This document shows positions 45,105 to 57,600 of a stretch of DNA of 64,000 nucleotides, piece after piece. The stretch lies in the NCBI RefSeq assembly GCF_907164915.1, contig NC_061863.1, forward strand, positions 38,289,382-38,353,381, given 5' to 3'. The number at the start of each line of letters is the position of its first letter. Positions within the stretch are counted from its first letter, which is position 1. Source of the stretch: Impatiens glandulifera. Lineage: Eukaryota > Streptophyta > Magnoliopsida > Ericales > Balsaminaceae. The position numbers were made by a program, and so were the translations under genes. The notes beneath the pieces are model-generated. The model was given only the letters and a program-made list of their open reading frames with translations, was not told the DNA's origin and did no database searches.

Positions 45105-45935
45105 TTAGAAATTAATCCTAAAATCATTTCTAACATCTGGACCGGCAAAATTCATGAAGGTATGAGCTGGTCTCTAAAAATGATTCTCAAATTAAGAAGC
45201 GATATTGCAGATCTTTATGACATCCGGCTAGGGAACGGGAAAAACACTCTATTCGGCACGACCCCTAGTTCGAAAACTAGCCTATCATCCACAAGGAGGA
45301 GTTTTAAGGGACTGCACATAAGCGAAAATCAGAGACATTAAAGACGGGAATTAGGACTCACTCTTGAGAAGAAATCCAGAAGGATAGAGGATACTTGATC
45401 ATATAAGTAACATACAACTACACGACAGACCGGATATTCATGAATGGAAAGCTGAGGAAAATGAGAAGTTGGTATCGAAGAAAACATGGGAGGTAACCCA
45501 GGAAAAAGCGCAGAAAGTAGAATGGGCTCCTCTTGTATGGTCAACGAAGATTATCCCTAGACACCAGTTCATCCTATGGCTCGCCTTTTGGGAAAGACTC
45601 AGCACTCGTGATGGTATTAGTAAGTATAGGAGCATCCCGGACACGAGCTATCTTCTATGTAGAGGAAATGAAGAAACCATAGATCACCTATTCGGGAGCT
45701 GCTGTATTGCTTTAGAGCTTTGGGACAGATTCTATAAAAACATGGAGCTGATCAGTTTCCCGAGCGAATGGAATGAAATCAAAGATGCAACACTACTCAA
45801 ACCCAAGGGAAATAGATTTGCAACAAGCGTGTTCAAGTGCGGCTTTGGAGCAGTGGTGTATAACATTTAGAAAGAACGGACTGCAAGGGTATATGACAGA
45901 ACCCGTAGGAGCGTTGAAGAGTTATGGAAAGATAT
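45105..45935 (+). pseudogene. LINE ORF2 C-terminal fragment (zf-RVT region), interrupted by an LTR insertion
   Basis: Decayed frames 45105-45460 read SNIWTGKIHEGMSW and RLGNGKNTLF. An open part, 45469-45870, contains VWSTKIIPRHQFILWLAFWERLSTRDGI, C and H positions in LLCRGNEETIDHLFGSC, and ALELWDRF. This is the reverse-transcriptase zinc-binding domain typical of plant LINE ORF2 proteins and their relatives (zf-RVT, PF13966). A TAG replaces Trp in NI-stop-KERTARVYDRT. The frame runs to ELWKDI and is cut at GATAT by the LTR at 45936; the continuation is at 16135 in unit 1. It is a non-functional fossil. Confidence 0.78.
45931..45935. other. target site duplication GATAT (left side)
   Basis: GATAT immediately precedes the LTR start at 45936. 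The partner GATAT follows the 3' LTR in unit 1 (16135-16139). Confidence 0.8.
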
Positions 45936-47642
45936 TGTTGGGTCAAATTATTTTGACCAAATGTCAAAGTAGTTTGACTTTTGGAATTTTGATGATGAAT
46001 GTATATCAAACTCAATCTATGTGTGTAATTGCTTTTGGTGCAGGTATATAAAAAACAGGTTATATTAGACTTGGTCTTAATGAAGTTCATTAGACCAATT
46101 TGGCATTAGATGCACGAAGTTAGACGTGAAGTCTAACTAGTTGAGTTAGACGTGCAATCTAACTAGTTGAGTTAGACGTGCAGTCTAACTAGTTGAGTTA
46201 GATGTGCAGTCTAACACACGTAGTTAGACGTGCAGTCTAACTAGCGAAGTTAGATGTGCAGTCTAACTAGCAGAGTTAGACGTGCAGTTTAACTAGCGGA
46301 GTTAGACATGCAATCTAACTAGTTGAGTTAGACGTGCAGTCTAACACACAGAGTTAGACGTGCAGTCTAACACACAGAGATAGACATGCAGTCTAACTAG
46401 TTGAGTTAAACGTGCAGTTTAACACACGGAGTTAGACGTGCAGTCTAACTAGTGAAGTTAGACGTGCAGTCTAACTAGTTGAGTTAGACGTGCAGTCTAA
46501 GTAGTGAAAGTTAGACGTGTAGTCTAACTCCTTCAGATTAGTCTGAAGTGAAATGTAATTAGATGTGAGGTCTAATGGAAAGAGAAAGTTAGATGTGCAG
46601 TCTAACTAGTGAAAGTTAGACGTGCAGTCTAACTAGTGAAAGTTAGACGTGCAGTCTAACTCTTTCAGATTAGTCTGAAGTGAACTGTAATTAGACGTGA
46701 AGTCTAATCCCATTAGACCAGGTGGTCTAATGGATCTTGTTATTAGACGGGGATGTCTAATTTCATTAGACGGGGACGTCTAATTTCATTAGACGATGTC
46801 GTCTTAGTGAAATACGTCTAATGTCATGCTTAAGCAGTTGCTTGAAGCTAGCACCCGCCTACTTATGTTCTCTAGATGTACACTACTCCTGCTCCACTTT
46901 CCTGTGAAGATCAGTACGACAGCAAGCTGTAACCAATTGATTAATGCCACGTAAGTAAATATTCTTCCCACTACTTGTTTTTGTAGGAATATCCTTGAAG
47001 AATATTTGGCGCACTACCAGATTAGTACGTCCACGATCTTTGTACTCAGAGTCTACTGTGTACTATGGAGGCGTTCCAATGGAAGCTCGCCACGTGTCAT
47101 TATGAAGATTCGACCGTTGGTACCTGCTCTTATTTAAAGATCCTCAAGGACAACGGAAGAATCATCGATCTATCGATACTTATATTATTCTATCTTAACT
47201 TCAGCTGATTTCTTGCTTTTCTTATGTGTTATTTAAGAGAGAGTTAGAATCAAAACATTGTATTAGCTGAGTGATATTCTTCATATTGTAAGTTGAACAT
47301 AGTCTGTTCTGTTCAACAGTGAGCTAGTCGTGCGACTGTATTTGATTCTTTTAAAGTAAGTGAATCCTTCCGGTGGTTGGAAGAACGGGTGACGTAGGAG
47401 AGTTAACTCTGAACATTCATTAACAAATTGATGTGTTGTTCCTTTCTGTCATCTTTTCATTCTTGGTTCTTAGCTTCAAACTCAAGAAAACATTTCTGCA
47501 CTTCAATCGTTCAAGAGTTTGCAAGAGGTTGCGCAGAATAGAAAGTGATTTAAATCCCTAACAATAATTTTATCAAATCGTTTTTCTGAAGTCGTTATCA
47601 ATCACCAGACCTCCGTCTCTATTGATTACGCCGATCCTATCA
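45936..47642 (+). repeat. 5' LTR of the pol-less element (1707 bp)
   Basis: TGTTGGGTCAAATT...CCTATCA. The U3 hairpin array is at 46118-46533 (16 units of 26 bp) plus more units to about 46680. A TATA-like CTTATTTAAAG lies near 47128, then AAGGACAACGG. Homologous to 14399-16134. Confidence 0.9.
46118..46533 (+). repeat. tandem hairpin array, 16 units of 26 bp
   Basis: Core TTAGACGTGCAGTCTAA with linker variants. Two units fewer than the 3' LTR copy (14580-15048), so the array changes length by whole units. Confidence 0.9.
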
Positions 47643-47660
47643 ATTGGTATAAAAGCTCTG
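47643..47660 (+). other. degenerate primer binding site
   Basis: ATTGGTATAAAAGCTCTG follows the LTR end. It resembles the TGGTATCAGAGC of the intact element with the central bases changed, so priming may be impaired. Confidence 0.6.
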
Positions 47661-47685
47661 TTTTTGTTCTCAAGCTTTTCCAAGA

Positions 47686-48404
47686 ATGTCGACCATAACC
47701 AAAGATGTCAGTGCTACCGCTATTCCCACTTTCTCTAGGGAAAACTACATCGTGTGGAAAAAGAGAGTCCGTGCACACCTCTCTTCTCTCCATGACGACA
47801 TGTGGAGTGTCATCACAGATGGTCCTATCAAGATCAATAATAAGAAATCCGAATGGACCAGTGAAGAAAAGAGGAAGAACAACCTCAACAACATGGCTCT
47901 TGATGTTCTGTATAGATCTCTCGATGACAGCATGTTCAACTATATTATCGAGTGCGATACTGCTAAAGAGGTCTGGGACAGACTTACCCAACTGTGTGAG
48001 GGCAACGAGCAAATCAAGGAAAACAAGATCATGGTTTCCACTCAACAGTTTGACAGTTTCAAGATGCGTCCTGGTGAAACAATGAACGAGTTCGACACCA
48101 GATTCAGTCAGATTGTCTCTTCCTTATCTATCATTGGCAAGACCTATAGAAACAGGGAACTTGCTATTAAGGTCATGTGTGCTCTTCCAAGGGAATGAGA
48201 CATAAAGACGATGGTTATGAGGGAATCCAAAGATCTTAACAAGATCTCTCTCTTCGACTTGTTTGCTAATCTCAAGGTCTACGAGTTCGAGCTGAACTGT
48301 ATGATTGAAGAAGATCAATCCACATCCATTATTATTGCCAAAGCGCTTATGACTGCTGATGAGCCACTTGCTTCTACTGATGTGAAGATGACGGCACAAC
48401 AACT
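47686..48404 (+). pseudogene. gag: gag, N-terminal part, stop-interrupted and truncated
   Basis: ATG 47686 lies 43 bp after the LTR. It is open to TGA at 48196-48198, which replaces the Trp of the conserved [15 protein letters not shown] segment. The frame then continues to 48404, where homology to gag ends. Conserved copia gag phrases are visible: EWTSEEKRKNNL, TAKEVWDRLTQLCEGNEQ, GETMNEFDTRFSQI. The same stop is in unit 1 (8764), so it predates the segmental duplication. It is a diverged relative of the intact gag at 29372-31201. Confidence 0.87.
48398..48404. other. 7.6-kb deletion junction in unit 2
   Basis: Left of here the sequence equals gag (8966-8972 in unit 1); right of here it equals 16640 onward. 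AACAACT is present at both parental sites (8966-8972 and 16627-16633), with a small extra loss on the right. Confidence 0.75.
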
Positions 48405-48989
48405 ATTTTAAAATCATATGTATGAAGTATAATGAAGATGGAAAGCTCACTCCACTTTAAAAACTATTTTAAAATCAAAAACCCCGTTTTTTGGCCATAA
48501 AATGTTTTAAACAAATTGATCATAAACCAAATCAATTGATACCTAGGGATGTGTTCTAAATGTCCCTAGGAGCTTTGTGAATCTATTCATACCCTTGGAT
48601 CAAATAATTCAAGTCTCCATAATACGTTTGTAAACTATGTCATTTTTATTGATTTTAAAAAATCAATTGGCGTCTTTGTTTTAAATAAATAATATTTAAA
48701 ATTAAGTTAAATAATTAATTTGAACAACGAATTTAAAAAAAAATTCAAAAGACGCAGGAGAGATGAAAGAAAAATCTTAGAGATTCAAAAGCAACAAGAA
48801 AGATTTCTTAGAGAGAGAATTAGGGATTCAGGGAGAAGATACTCAATCCTTTGAGTATGACCGTTTCTTAAATACAAAAGAGCTGACGTGTGACTATTAA
48901 ATTGATGATTATATGAACCGTCAAAAATCTAAGAAATCTATTCCCAAGAGACGCAGCTATCATTTAGAATTAATTATGAAAGAGTGCTA

Positions 48990-50231
48990 TTAATGTCCGT
49001 TGTCCTTGAGGATCTTTATATAGAAGAGAAGTATCAATGATCGAATCTTCCGCATTGAAACGTGGAGAGAATCTATTGGAAAGTCGCCCATAGTACAAGA
49101 GTACAATAGGCTCTGTTCTCAAAGATAGTGGTCGTACCAATCTGGTAGTCCGCCAAACAATCTTATAGACCTGTCCTGTAAGGAACAAGTAGTGGAGAGA
49201 ATAATTACTTACGTGAAATTCATTCATTGGATGCAATTGCCTGTCGTACTGGACTACAAGGATGAGTGGAGCAGGAGTAGCATAGAGCTAGTTGATCGTG
49301 GGTAGACAGATGCTAATTTTAAGCAACTGCTGAAACGAGGCATTAGACGTGCTCCATTAGACTGTCAAGTCTAAGGAAGTTAAACGCCCACGTCTAATAG
49401 CGAGATCCATTAGACCACCAAATCTAATAGAGTTAGACAGCACGTCTAACTACGTTTCACTTCAGACTTGTGTGAAGGAGATAGACACCAGCGGACTAAC
49501 TTTCATCTGTTAGACTGCACGTCTAACTACTTATCTGTTAGACTGCACATCTAACTATGTTTCTGTTAGACTGCATGTCTAACTACGTATCTGTTAGACT
49601 GCACGTCTAACTACGTATCTGTTAGACTGCACGTCTAACTACATTTCTATTAGACTGCATGTCTAACTACGTATCTGTTAGACTGCACGTCTAACTACGT
49701 ATCTGTTAGACTGCACATCTAACTACGTATCTGTTAGACTGCACATCTAACTACGTATCTGTTAGACTGCACATCTAACTACGTATCTGTTAGACTGCAC
49801 ATCTAACTACATATCGGTTACACTACACGTCAAACTACGTATCTGTTAGACTGAGCGTCTAACTATGTATCTGTTAGACAGCATGTCTTACAATGTATCT
49901 GTTAGATTGAACTTTTAACTACCTTTTTGTTAGACTACACGTCTAACTACGTATCTATTTGATTGCACGTCTAACTACGTATCTGTTAGACAACATGTCT
50001 AAATACGTATTTGTTAGAATGCACGTCTAACTACGTATCTATTAGACTTCACGTCTAACTACGTATCTGTTAGACTACACGTCTAATAGACCTATTTCAA
50101 AACAAGTCTAACTTAGCATATTTTTGATGCACCTGCACAAAAACAATTTAGACGGTTTAGTTTCATTTTTATTTAAGTTTTACACAAGTTCGTAATCAAA
50201 ATATCGTTAGTCAAGATAATTTGACCCAACA
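48990..50231 (-). repeat. inverted, truncated LTR (unit 2)
   Basis: Homologous to 17240-18404. The minus strand begins TGTTGGGTCAAATTATCTTG at 50231. The array of 28-bp units (49435-50090) has core TTAGACTGCACGTCTAA and linker CTACGTATCTG, and is longer than in unit 1. The flank 48405-48990 matches 16640-17240 of unit 1 and has no gene. Confidence 0.8.
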
Positions 50232-51989
50232 TAACACAAGACTTAGGACACCAGTCCTAAGGCCCGTTTGGCTCCCATTTTCAACTTCCTAAATTAGTTT
50301 TGTAATTTTGGAACCTAAAACTATTTTCCAAAAATCCTGGAAAATTAGATAATGATTTCAAAAGATTTTTGGGATATTTCCACAAAAATATATTTTAATA
50401 ACATAAACTTTAACTAATACGTTTGTACACTATGTTATTTTTATTGATTTAAAAAAATCAATTGGCGTCTCTATTTTAAATAAATAATATTTTAAATTAA
50501 TTAAAAATAATTAATTTAAACAACGAATTTTAAAAAAATCAAATTGTAATTTGATTACTACAAATCCCTAAACTTCTTAAATTTAAATTAATTATTTTTA
50601 AATAATTTCAGAAGCGGTTAAAAATTATATAAAATATTATTAAAATAATGTTTCTTTAAAATAAATTCATGACACACAAACCGATGTTAAAATCTCGAGT
50701 TTTTAGCTTTCACGGTACTAAAAGGGTTTTTTCTAGGTGTTAAAGTAATGTTTGTAAGGTGTTATGTGTTTGTACTTGAAATAATAATTTTTTTGCTCTA
50801 TTATTTTGAAGCCTAAAATAGATCTTGACAAAGGAGGATAGTAGAACTTAATCTAACATAAATTATCCAAGAGTTTATAGTAGACACCATCATTTGATGG
50901 ACACGTGATGCATATCGATGGTGTTCTTTCTCACGTTTGACCAAGTACCGAACCTTGATCATAATCTTTTTTATTCGCTTTTGAGAACACACAATATTTT
51001 CTTCTCGCAATTTTTAAAGAAACAATTGTGTGGCAACTCTAAGAAGTTAATGTTGGTCTATTAAACACATTTAAATCATATTTTTGGTTCTTCACCACAC
51101 TTTAAATGAGACGACTTCCAAAAAAGTCGTTATCTCGTTTTATTTTACAAGATTTGAGAGGAAGTTAAGCCACGAGATTTAATGAAATAAATATTATGTT
51201 AAAATTTAGTTTAGCCTACCATTTTGATTCCTTATCCATTCAGGATTCAAGAGAAAGATAAGTTATGGGGAGAAAACTATTAGAGTAAAAAATATGTTTT
51301 AAGAAGTCGTCCATTTTTTTGACGTTACATTTACCCTCAGTCAAAGACAATTTTTACTACCTATCAAAATATCATTGAGATATCCTGATGACACCATTTG
51401 ATTAGTTTATTCGATTTACTCTACTTAACCACTCATTTATATGAATCTTTTGAGTCATCTTGAAAAAAGTACAAGATTGTTTAATCTTTCTTTATTAGAA
51501 TTTTAAGTTTTGCAAACATTTATATTATTTAATATCCAAATTCTCATTTAGTTGTTTTGATTTAGTTAATTTTATTTTGAAAATTAATATTTTATATGTA
51601 ACTCTTCATTTAAATTAATGACAATTAATTTATTTTAAAAAATAAATAAATACATTATGTCTCTCATTTACCACTAAGCTAAAGATAATAATTAAAAAAA
51701 TTATCAAAATACATATATATGAATATATATGATGATGTAAATTGTCATTTTTTATTATCTAAATCACCAATCGAACCATATAGACTCGATACAGAAAATT
51801 ATGAACCGTCCGAACAAAACTCGGTTTGGTCGGTTAATAATTGTTCTAATTGATTTTTTAGCTCACTTAAAATCATAAGTTCATAAAAAGTCTTAGTTAA
51901 ATTTTTAAAAACATTACTATTTCACAATATTTTCAAATTTGGAAAAGATTAAAATTAAAAAAAAATATCCAAATGATTTGTCTGGAGTT
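50232..51989. other. AT-rich spacer holding the empty site of element 2
   Basis: Matches 18405-18814 joined to 32546-33902. A single AAAAT (50631-50635) marks the unoccupied target. No gene supported. Confidence 0.85.
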
Positions 51990-52381
51990 GATAATCTTTA
52001 AATAATTATTAAAATTTTAAATTTATTGAAAATTTTAGAAAAACAAAATATATTTCAATAATTGTATGAATGTAAAATTGTTGTGCGAAAGAAATTTGAA
52101 AAGTAAATAAAATAATAATATCATAGTTAAATAATGATGTGTTTTATAGTAGTTAGGGTCTGTCTATGATTATTAACTCTCTCAGTTTTGAAATTTTTAA
52201 TAAAATGTTATTAACTGCTTTTAAAAAAATAATATTATTTAATTGAAAATTCTAAATAAAAACTAATAAAATGAAGCTCAATAAAAAAAATGTATTATAA
52301 TAATAATACCAATTTAAAATAACTTAGATTAAGGAACAAAATTCATTATCAATAAAATAAAGATAGTTAATACTAAGTTAA

Positions 52382-52545
52382 TGTGTTGCAATAATGCATA
52401 AATAAAATGTGATAAGCTAAAGTGTCGTAGTAATACATGGATAAAATGCAATAAGCTAAGGTGTTGCAGCAATGCAGTAGTAATACATGGATACAATGCA
52501 ATAAGCTAAGGTGTTGCAGTAATGCATGGATAAAATGCGATTTTA
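52382..52545. repeat. tandem repeats of the F-box gene 3' end
   Basis: Four units (about 39-50 bp; 52382, 52423, 52462, 52512) share ATGGATAAAATGC, AATAAGCTAAGG and TGTTGCAGTAATGCA. The last unit is the end of the F-box reading frame (residues CITATP, stop TAG at 52506-52508) and the others lie in its 3' flank. Confidence 0.8.
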
Positions 52546-53645
52546 TGTCGAAACCTTTGATACGCCATTCCTCGGGGAAGTAAAGATCTTGGAGCTTTAA
52601 ACCATTCTTTCTTCACAACATCATATGTTACTAACATGAACAATTTTTCAGAACTAAAGCACAGAAAGATCATATCTTTATTACCTACACAAATCATATT
52701 TGCGCCCTTCTTGTACAATTTCAAGCACAACTCACGTGGCATTTTGTCGAAGTACTTCCATAATAATGTTGTTTTTTCAAACTCCCAAATGCAAATAGAA
52801 ACACACGATTTTATCATCACACAAACGAACATGATTCGTCCCCCACATTCTACGAGAAATCGGCCAGAAATCATATCATGTAGAATCGGGACTGAGAAAT
52901 GATTCCAAATTCCAGACAACGTATTGTAGCAGACCATACCGTTTGGATATGAAGACATAAAGTAAAGACAACCATCCACGGAGATAGCCTGCGAGCGCAA
53001 GTTCAAAATATACGGCAACCTTATGCTCGTTGAAATAACTTTTGATTCATACCATTTATTCTTGTTGGAATCAAAAATTATGTACTGGCCATTGCAACCT
53101 AAGAAGAGGATCTTATAGCCCTCGATTGTGGATTTTCCATTCATCCACATTCCAACGGCTACTTGAGACCAATCCATGCTTGAACAAGCTGGAAGCTCCT
53201 TGAATGTCTGAGTAAGCGGGTTACCCACGAAAAAACGGGTACGATGAATATTGACAAAACAAATTATACCACCGATAGAAGCTAGAGGGTAGATAACCAA
53301 CTTCTCTAAGAAAGAATGAACTTTTTGATGGTGCCATTTATTCGAGGAGGGGTCATAAATGGCTGCGGTGTTTACATTGTCGTGGGTGATGGTGTAGAAC
53401 CAAGGTTGGGAGATGGGAATTTGAGCATATTGGTCCCGAAACGAATGAGAAGTCAACATGGAGTTCCACTTTCTACTAACACAAAGGAAACGAAAGAAGG
53501 TAGATGTTGGGAGTCTCGCCCCAACGACTTCAAAGAGGTCTTCCGGGAATTTTTCCCATATCTTAGGTAACATTTCATTAGACGAACATATGATCAACTT
53601 ATTTCTACGACTTTTCCTACGAGAAGTCTCCCCGACTTCCATCAT
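52506..53645 (-). CDS. F-box/kelch-type protein (At5g15710-like)
   Basis: Single open exon of 379 residues. The F-box is at about 33-75 (FPEDLFEVVGARLPTSTFFRFLCVSRKWN), the SKP1-binding motif of an SCF ubiquitin ligase substrate receptor. The rest has propeller-like repeats: WFYTITHDNVN, AAIYDPSSNKWHH, GNPLTQTFKELP, YKILFLGCNG, FDSNKNKWY, ISVDGCLYFMSS, CIWEFEKTTLLWKYFDKMP. This order matches the F-box/kelch protein family including Arabidopsis At5g15710 and At3g61590 (recognised from memory; orthology not tested). The substrate is unknown. ATG 53645 is directly followed by another ATG; Met25 (EMLPKIW) is a possible later start. The protein is shorter at the N-terminus than I expect for the family. 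No stop or frameshift is visible. It is present only in unit 2. Confidence 0.88.
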   Translation of the reverse strand: MMEVGETSRRKSRRNKLIICSSNEMLPKIWEKFPEDLFEVVGARLPTSTFFRFLCVSRKWNSMLTSHSFRDQYAQIPISQPWFYTITHDNVNTAAIYDPSSNKWHHQKVHSFLEKLVIYPLASIGGIICFVNIHRTRFFVGNPLTQTFKELPACSSMDWSQVAVGMWMNGKSTIEGYKILFLGCNGQYIIFDSNKNKWYESKVISTSIRLPYILNLRSQAISVDGCLYFMSSYPNGMVCYNTLSGIWNHFSVPILHDMISGRFLVECGGRIMFVCVMIKSCVSICIWEFEKTTLLWKYFDKMPRELCLKLYKKGANMICVGNKDMIFLCFSSEKLFMLVTYDVVKKEWFKAPRSLLPRGMAYQRFRHKIAFYPCITATP

Positions 53646-54672
53646 TTTAAAGGTTAATACTTCCGATTCTTCAATATGAAGCTCAATTATTGACCATAAT
53701 CATTATTCTACAATATCCCAACAAAATAAAAGGATCAAAATTTGACAATGTAAGTAGAGATAAAATATAACTTAAAAAACCAATATTGATTTATAAGATT
53801 TATAGATAGATCTAATTTTGAACGTTTTAAGTTGTAGTAAACTACTGAAACAGATTTTTGCTAAATTCAAAATGTACATTAATTCTAATTCTTTATTTAA
53901 ACAAGTATGAAAATTAAAATTGAACCGCCAAATTCTAATACTAATTTTACCCTAAAGAAACATAGTTTCACATTAAAAATAGGATAATAAGATGTCTTTA
54001 CAATACTTTTTGAACATCTATGCAGTGAATATGATAGGAAAATAGAATATTTTCAAACACTAAGAAGGAATATATTATTAAGACTAGAGATTATGACAAA
54101 ATCGTTATACTCTACCTGCTTCCATTTGCATCAACCAAAATCATGGGGTTGGAATCACTTAGATATTTAATATTAAGGGATCTTTCATTTCATTATGACA
54201 ATACAGTCTTTGCAATTTAATACCAAATATATAATATTCCAACATATCCAACAGTGTTTGGTCAATGACTAACACCTAACAATCAAAAGAAATGCAGGTC
54301 TTCTCAAATACATACTTGTAGGAATTGGAAACCTGAATAATAAGATTTACTCTACTCAATATCCAACCATGAAGTTTATTACATTCTGTCTTTCTAAACC
54401 CTATCATATTATACATTCTGTCTTTCTAAACCCTATCAAAGAGGACAAGGAATAATGAGTGAAAAGGGACATCATGAGACCTAGCTAGTTTCAAATCGTT
54501 GGAGATGAGATTAAAATGTGTGGATTGAACATGCATAGGCAAAATATAGAGATAAGATTAAATCCACGGTTTGGACAGCCAAAGGAAGAAGATAAGAACA
54601 AGCATAGAAAAAAGTACCTATCACTCAGTGGCGGCGGAATCGTCGAAGGATGAAGATGAAGAGAAGCAAAGG
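53646..54672 (-). promoter_or_regulatory. F-box gene 5' region, possible leader intron
   Basis: No open gene. A GC-richer stretch near 54618-54672 reads on the minus strand like a 5' leader (CTTCATCTTCATCC, TTCCGCCGCCACTG) and ends at TAG|GTAC (intron start 54617). A possible acceptor AG is at 53669-53670, just before the ATG. The roughly 950-bp intron is inference. A short tandem duplication (ATTCTGTCTTTCTAAACCC twice) lies at about 54382-54440. Confidence 0.35.
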
Positions 54673-57600
54673 AAGCTTGGCCAGTGATATAATATAGGTC
54701 ATTTGTCTCTTCTCCCTCCGGATCAGTCCGCTCTCTACAAGTGTTTTTTCTACATTATTAATTTTGTTTTTCTCATACATTACTAATAAATAAACACACA
54801 CAAAGATTGCACCTTCAATTCCTTTTAACTAACATTTTTTTATTAGATTTGTTTCATAAATTCGTATTTTTTTTTTAATATTTTCAATTTCACAAATATT
54901 AAAAAATAAAAGTTAAAAATTAATATGATTAAAATTATGATAATAATTATATTATATAATAATAATTTATATGTATTAATATGATAATTAATTTTAAAAT
55001 GTATTTAATAATAAATGATAATATTTAAAAAAAGTATAACAAAAAATTGAATTATAAAAGTAAACTAATTTGTGAAAGAATAAATAAAAAAAATTATTTT
55101 AAAAGTTAAATAAAACTTACCAAATATATAATGAACAAAAAATATTTGATTAAATTTTTTTTCTAAAATATTATTGACTTTTTTAAGAAATTTGACAAAA
55201 ATAGATTGATAAAAATGAATTTCCATAAATCTATCACCTTTTTAAATATATCTTCAATCAAATATTTTTTAAGATAAATAAAATATGTTTAATGTGTAAA
55301 ATACTTCTCTCTATATTTAAATCATAACTCTCAATCCCTACTAATTTATTAGTTTAACTCTCTAAATCAATTTTATTTTAAATGTTAATGAATAAATATT
55401 ATTTTATTCTTAAATGTAAATGAAAGATTGATTCTAGAACATACTTTTTATATGTGGTTATTCATTGTATAAATACAATTATAATCATGAAATAAAATAT
55501 GAAAAATTATAAGGATTTTTTAACAAATAAAATATTATAATTAATAAATAAATTCTTCCAATTTAGGATAAAGAAAAATATTATTTTAATTCAAACTCAT
55601 AAAAAGGTAGTCATTTTCTTCAAACACAATAGTTAGCCCAAATGTATATAGATGTAGAAATTTGAAAATGTATTGATATAAATAAATAAGCATACATTTG
55701 ATGTACCCAATTATTTATGAGGATTGCTAAGAACTAAAAAATAGATATAAATTTAATCTTTACTATTCAACACATTAATTTAAAATTATTGATCCATTTA
55801 AAATGTTAATAATTGAGAAAATCAGACAAATAATAAATAGAATTTCACATTATTGATCAGTTCAATTTTGAAAAACTTGTACAAGGTTAATTCTAAAATA
55901 AATTCAAACATAAAGCTTTTTATACTTATGTTTGGTTATTGAACTTCAATTTATCATCTTTTACTACATTACTTTTTTATTTCTTAACAATATTTTTGTG
56001 TTAACTTGTTATTTCTTAACAATAATTTTGTGTTATTAAAAACACGTAAGAATGATTATATTAATTTATGTATATATCAAAAGAATACAATCACAAAAAC
56101 ATGATCAATTTATCTTATGAAATATGAAAAATAAAAACTACAAAAACAAAAATTATAAAACACTAATAAACACTTTCAATAATTCAAATAGTTATGTTCA
56201 AGAATGATAAATGTTTATTACAATTTATCACTTGCAAATTTATTCAAAAGAAAAAACATATATCTCAAAAAAATACATCAAACTAAAGACACAATTTTAT
56301 AATTATTAAATTTAAGAATGTATACCCAACACACAATACCAATTAAGATTTTGACTTCTTGAATAATAGAGAAAAACTATTGAAATATAATAAAAATTGA
56401 ATTTTTAATGTAGCTCATAACTTATCAAATAAAATAAGTTAGATATTCAAATGAACAAATATCATTTGTTTTCACTATTACATCAAAATATGTGAACATG
56501 CATAAAATTAAAATTAATATTCAAATACTATTAATTTTCTTAATGTATAAAAAATAGAATAGATTTAAAACAACTAAGAGAATGGATTATTTTTCTATAC
56601 AAAAAGAAATATCACTTTCAATACATTTACATTACTAAAAATCAAAACATATTACAAAATATATATATATATATATATATTGTTTCTTATTATTTCATTA
56701 TCTATTATTACCAACATATTTTAACCCAAATTTAAAACTATTAATTTTCCTTTTGAATCCAAACTCTAATGAATTTAAATTTTAACTCCCATGAGCCTAA
56801 TATACATCATAATCCTAGTTAACATTTCCTTATTATAAATTTAACCTTGGACTATTTTCAAATTTACAATCCAAAATATTATTCACACAAAATGTTATTA
56901 CACCTACATTTTATGTTTAACATCTAATTGAGATGCCAATCATATCCTATACATCATATATATAATTCTCCATATTCATATTTATTAATGTTAACAAAAC
57001 ATAAAAAGTCATTGTGTTCTCCAATAAAAATTATCAAGTGATAAAATAATTAAGGATTTGTGATGAAGTACACTTCAATAACAAGAATAATCAAAACATA
57101 AATACAAAAATTATAGGCCATACCAACATGAACGATGACCTTCATGTTAGCTTTGTCATGGTCATGAAAAAAGCCCCCAACACAATTCTACATTCTACAT
57201 GTTGCCTCGTACCTAAAATATACAAAAACATTTAATGTTAATCAATACCATGTACATCTTACATAATAAAAAAATAGTACATAAATTATTTTAAATAAAA
57301 CAAACATTTAGCAAAAAATATTTATAACACTAAAAATTATCATATTTTGTTGTACTATATTATATGAGTTCATCATTTTACATGAGACAATAAAACATTA
57401 TAATTAATTTTAAGTATTTTTACCAAACACGAGATAAATAATCTAAACATCTTACAGACCAAATCATTCTAGTATGAGAAAACATAATTTTCTATAATAA
57501 TCAATATCAACATCCAGGATTAGTTTTTCCAAACGAATAAAACTCAACTTAGAATAATTGAAAAATCATAACTAAATCATATTGAAACTCTGTCACCCCA

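Larger units (their letters stand above)
45936..48404 (+). mobile_element. 5' part of the pol-less Ty1/copia derivative
   Basis: LTR, primer site and the first 240 gag codons survive. The rest has been deleted to a point equivalent to about 16640 of unit 1. It is complementary to 8479-16134. Confidence 0.85.
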
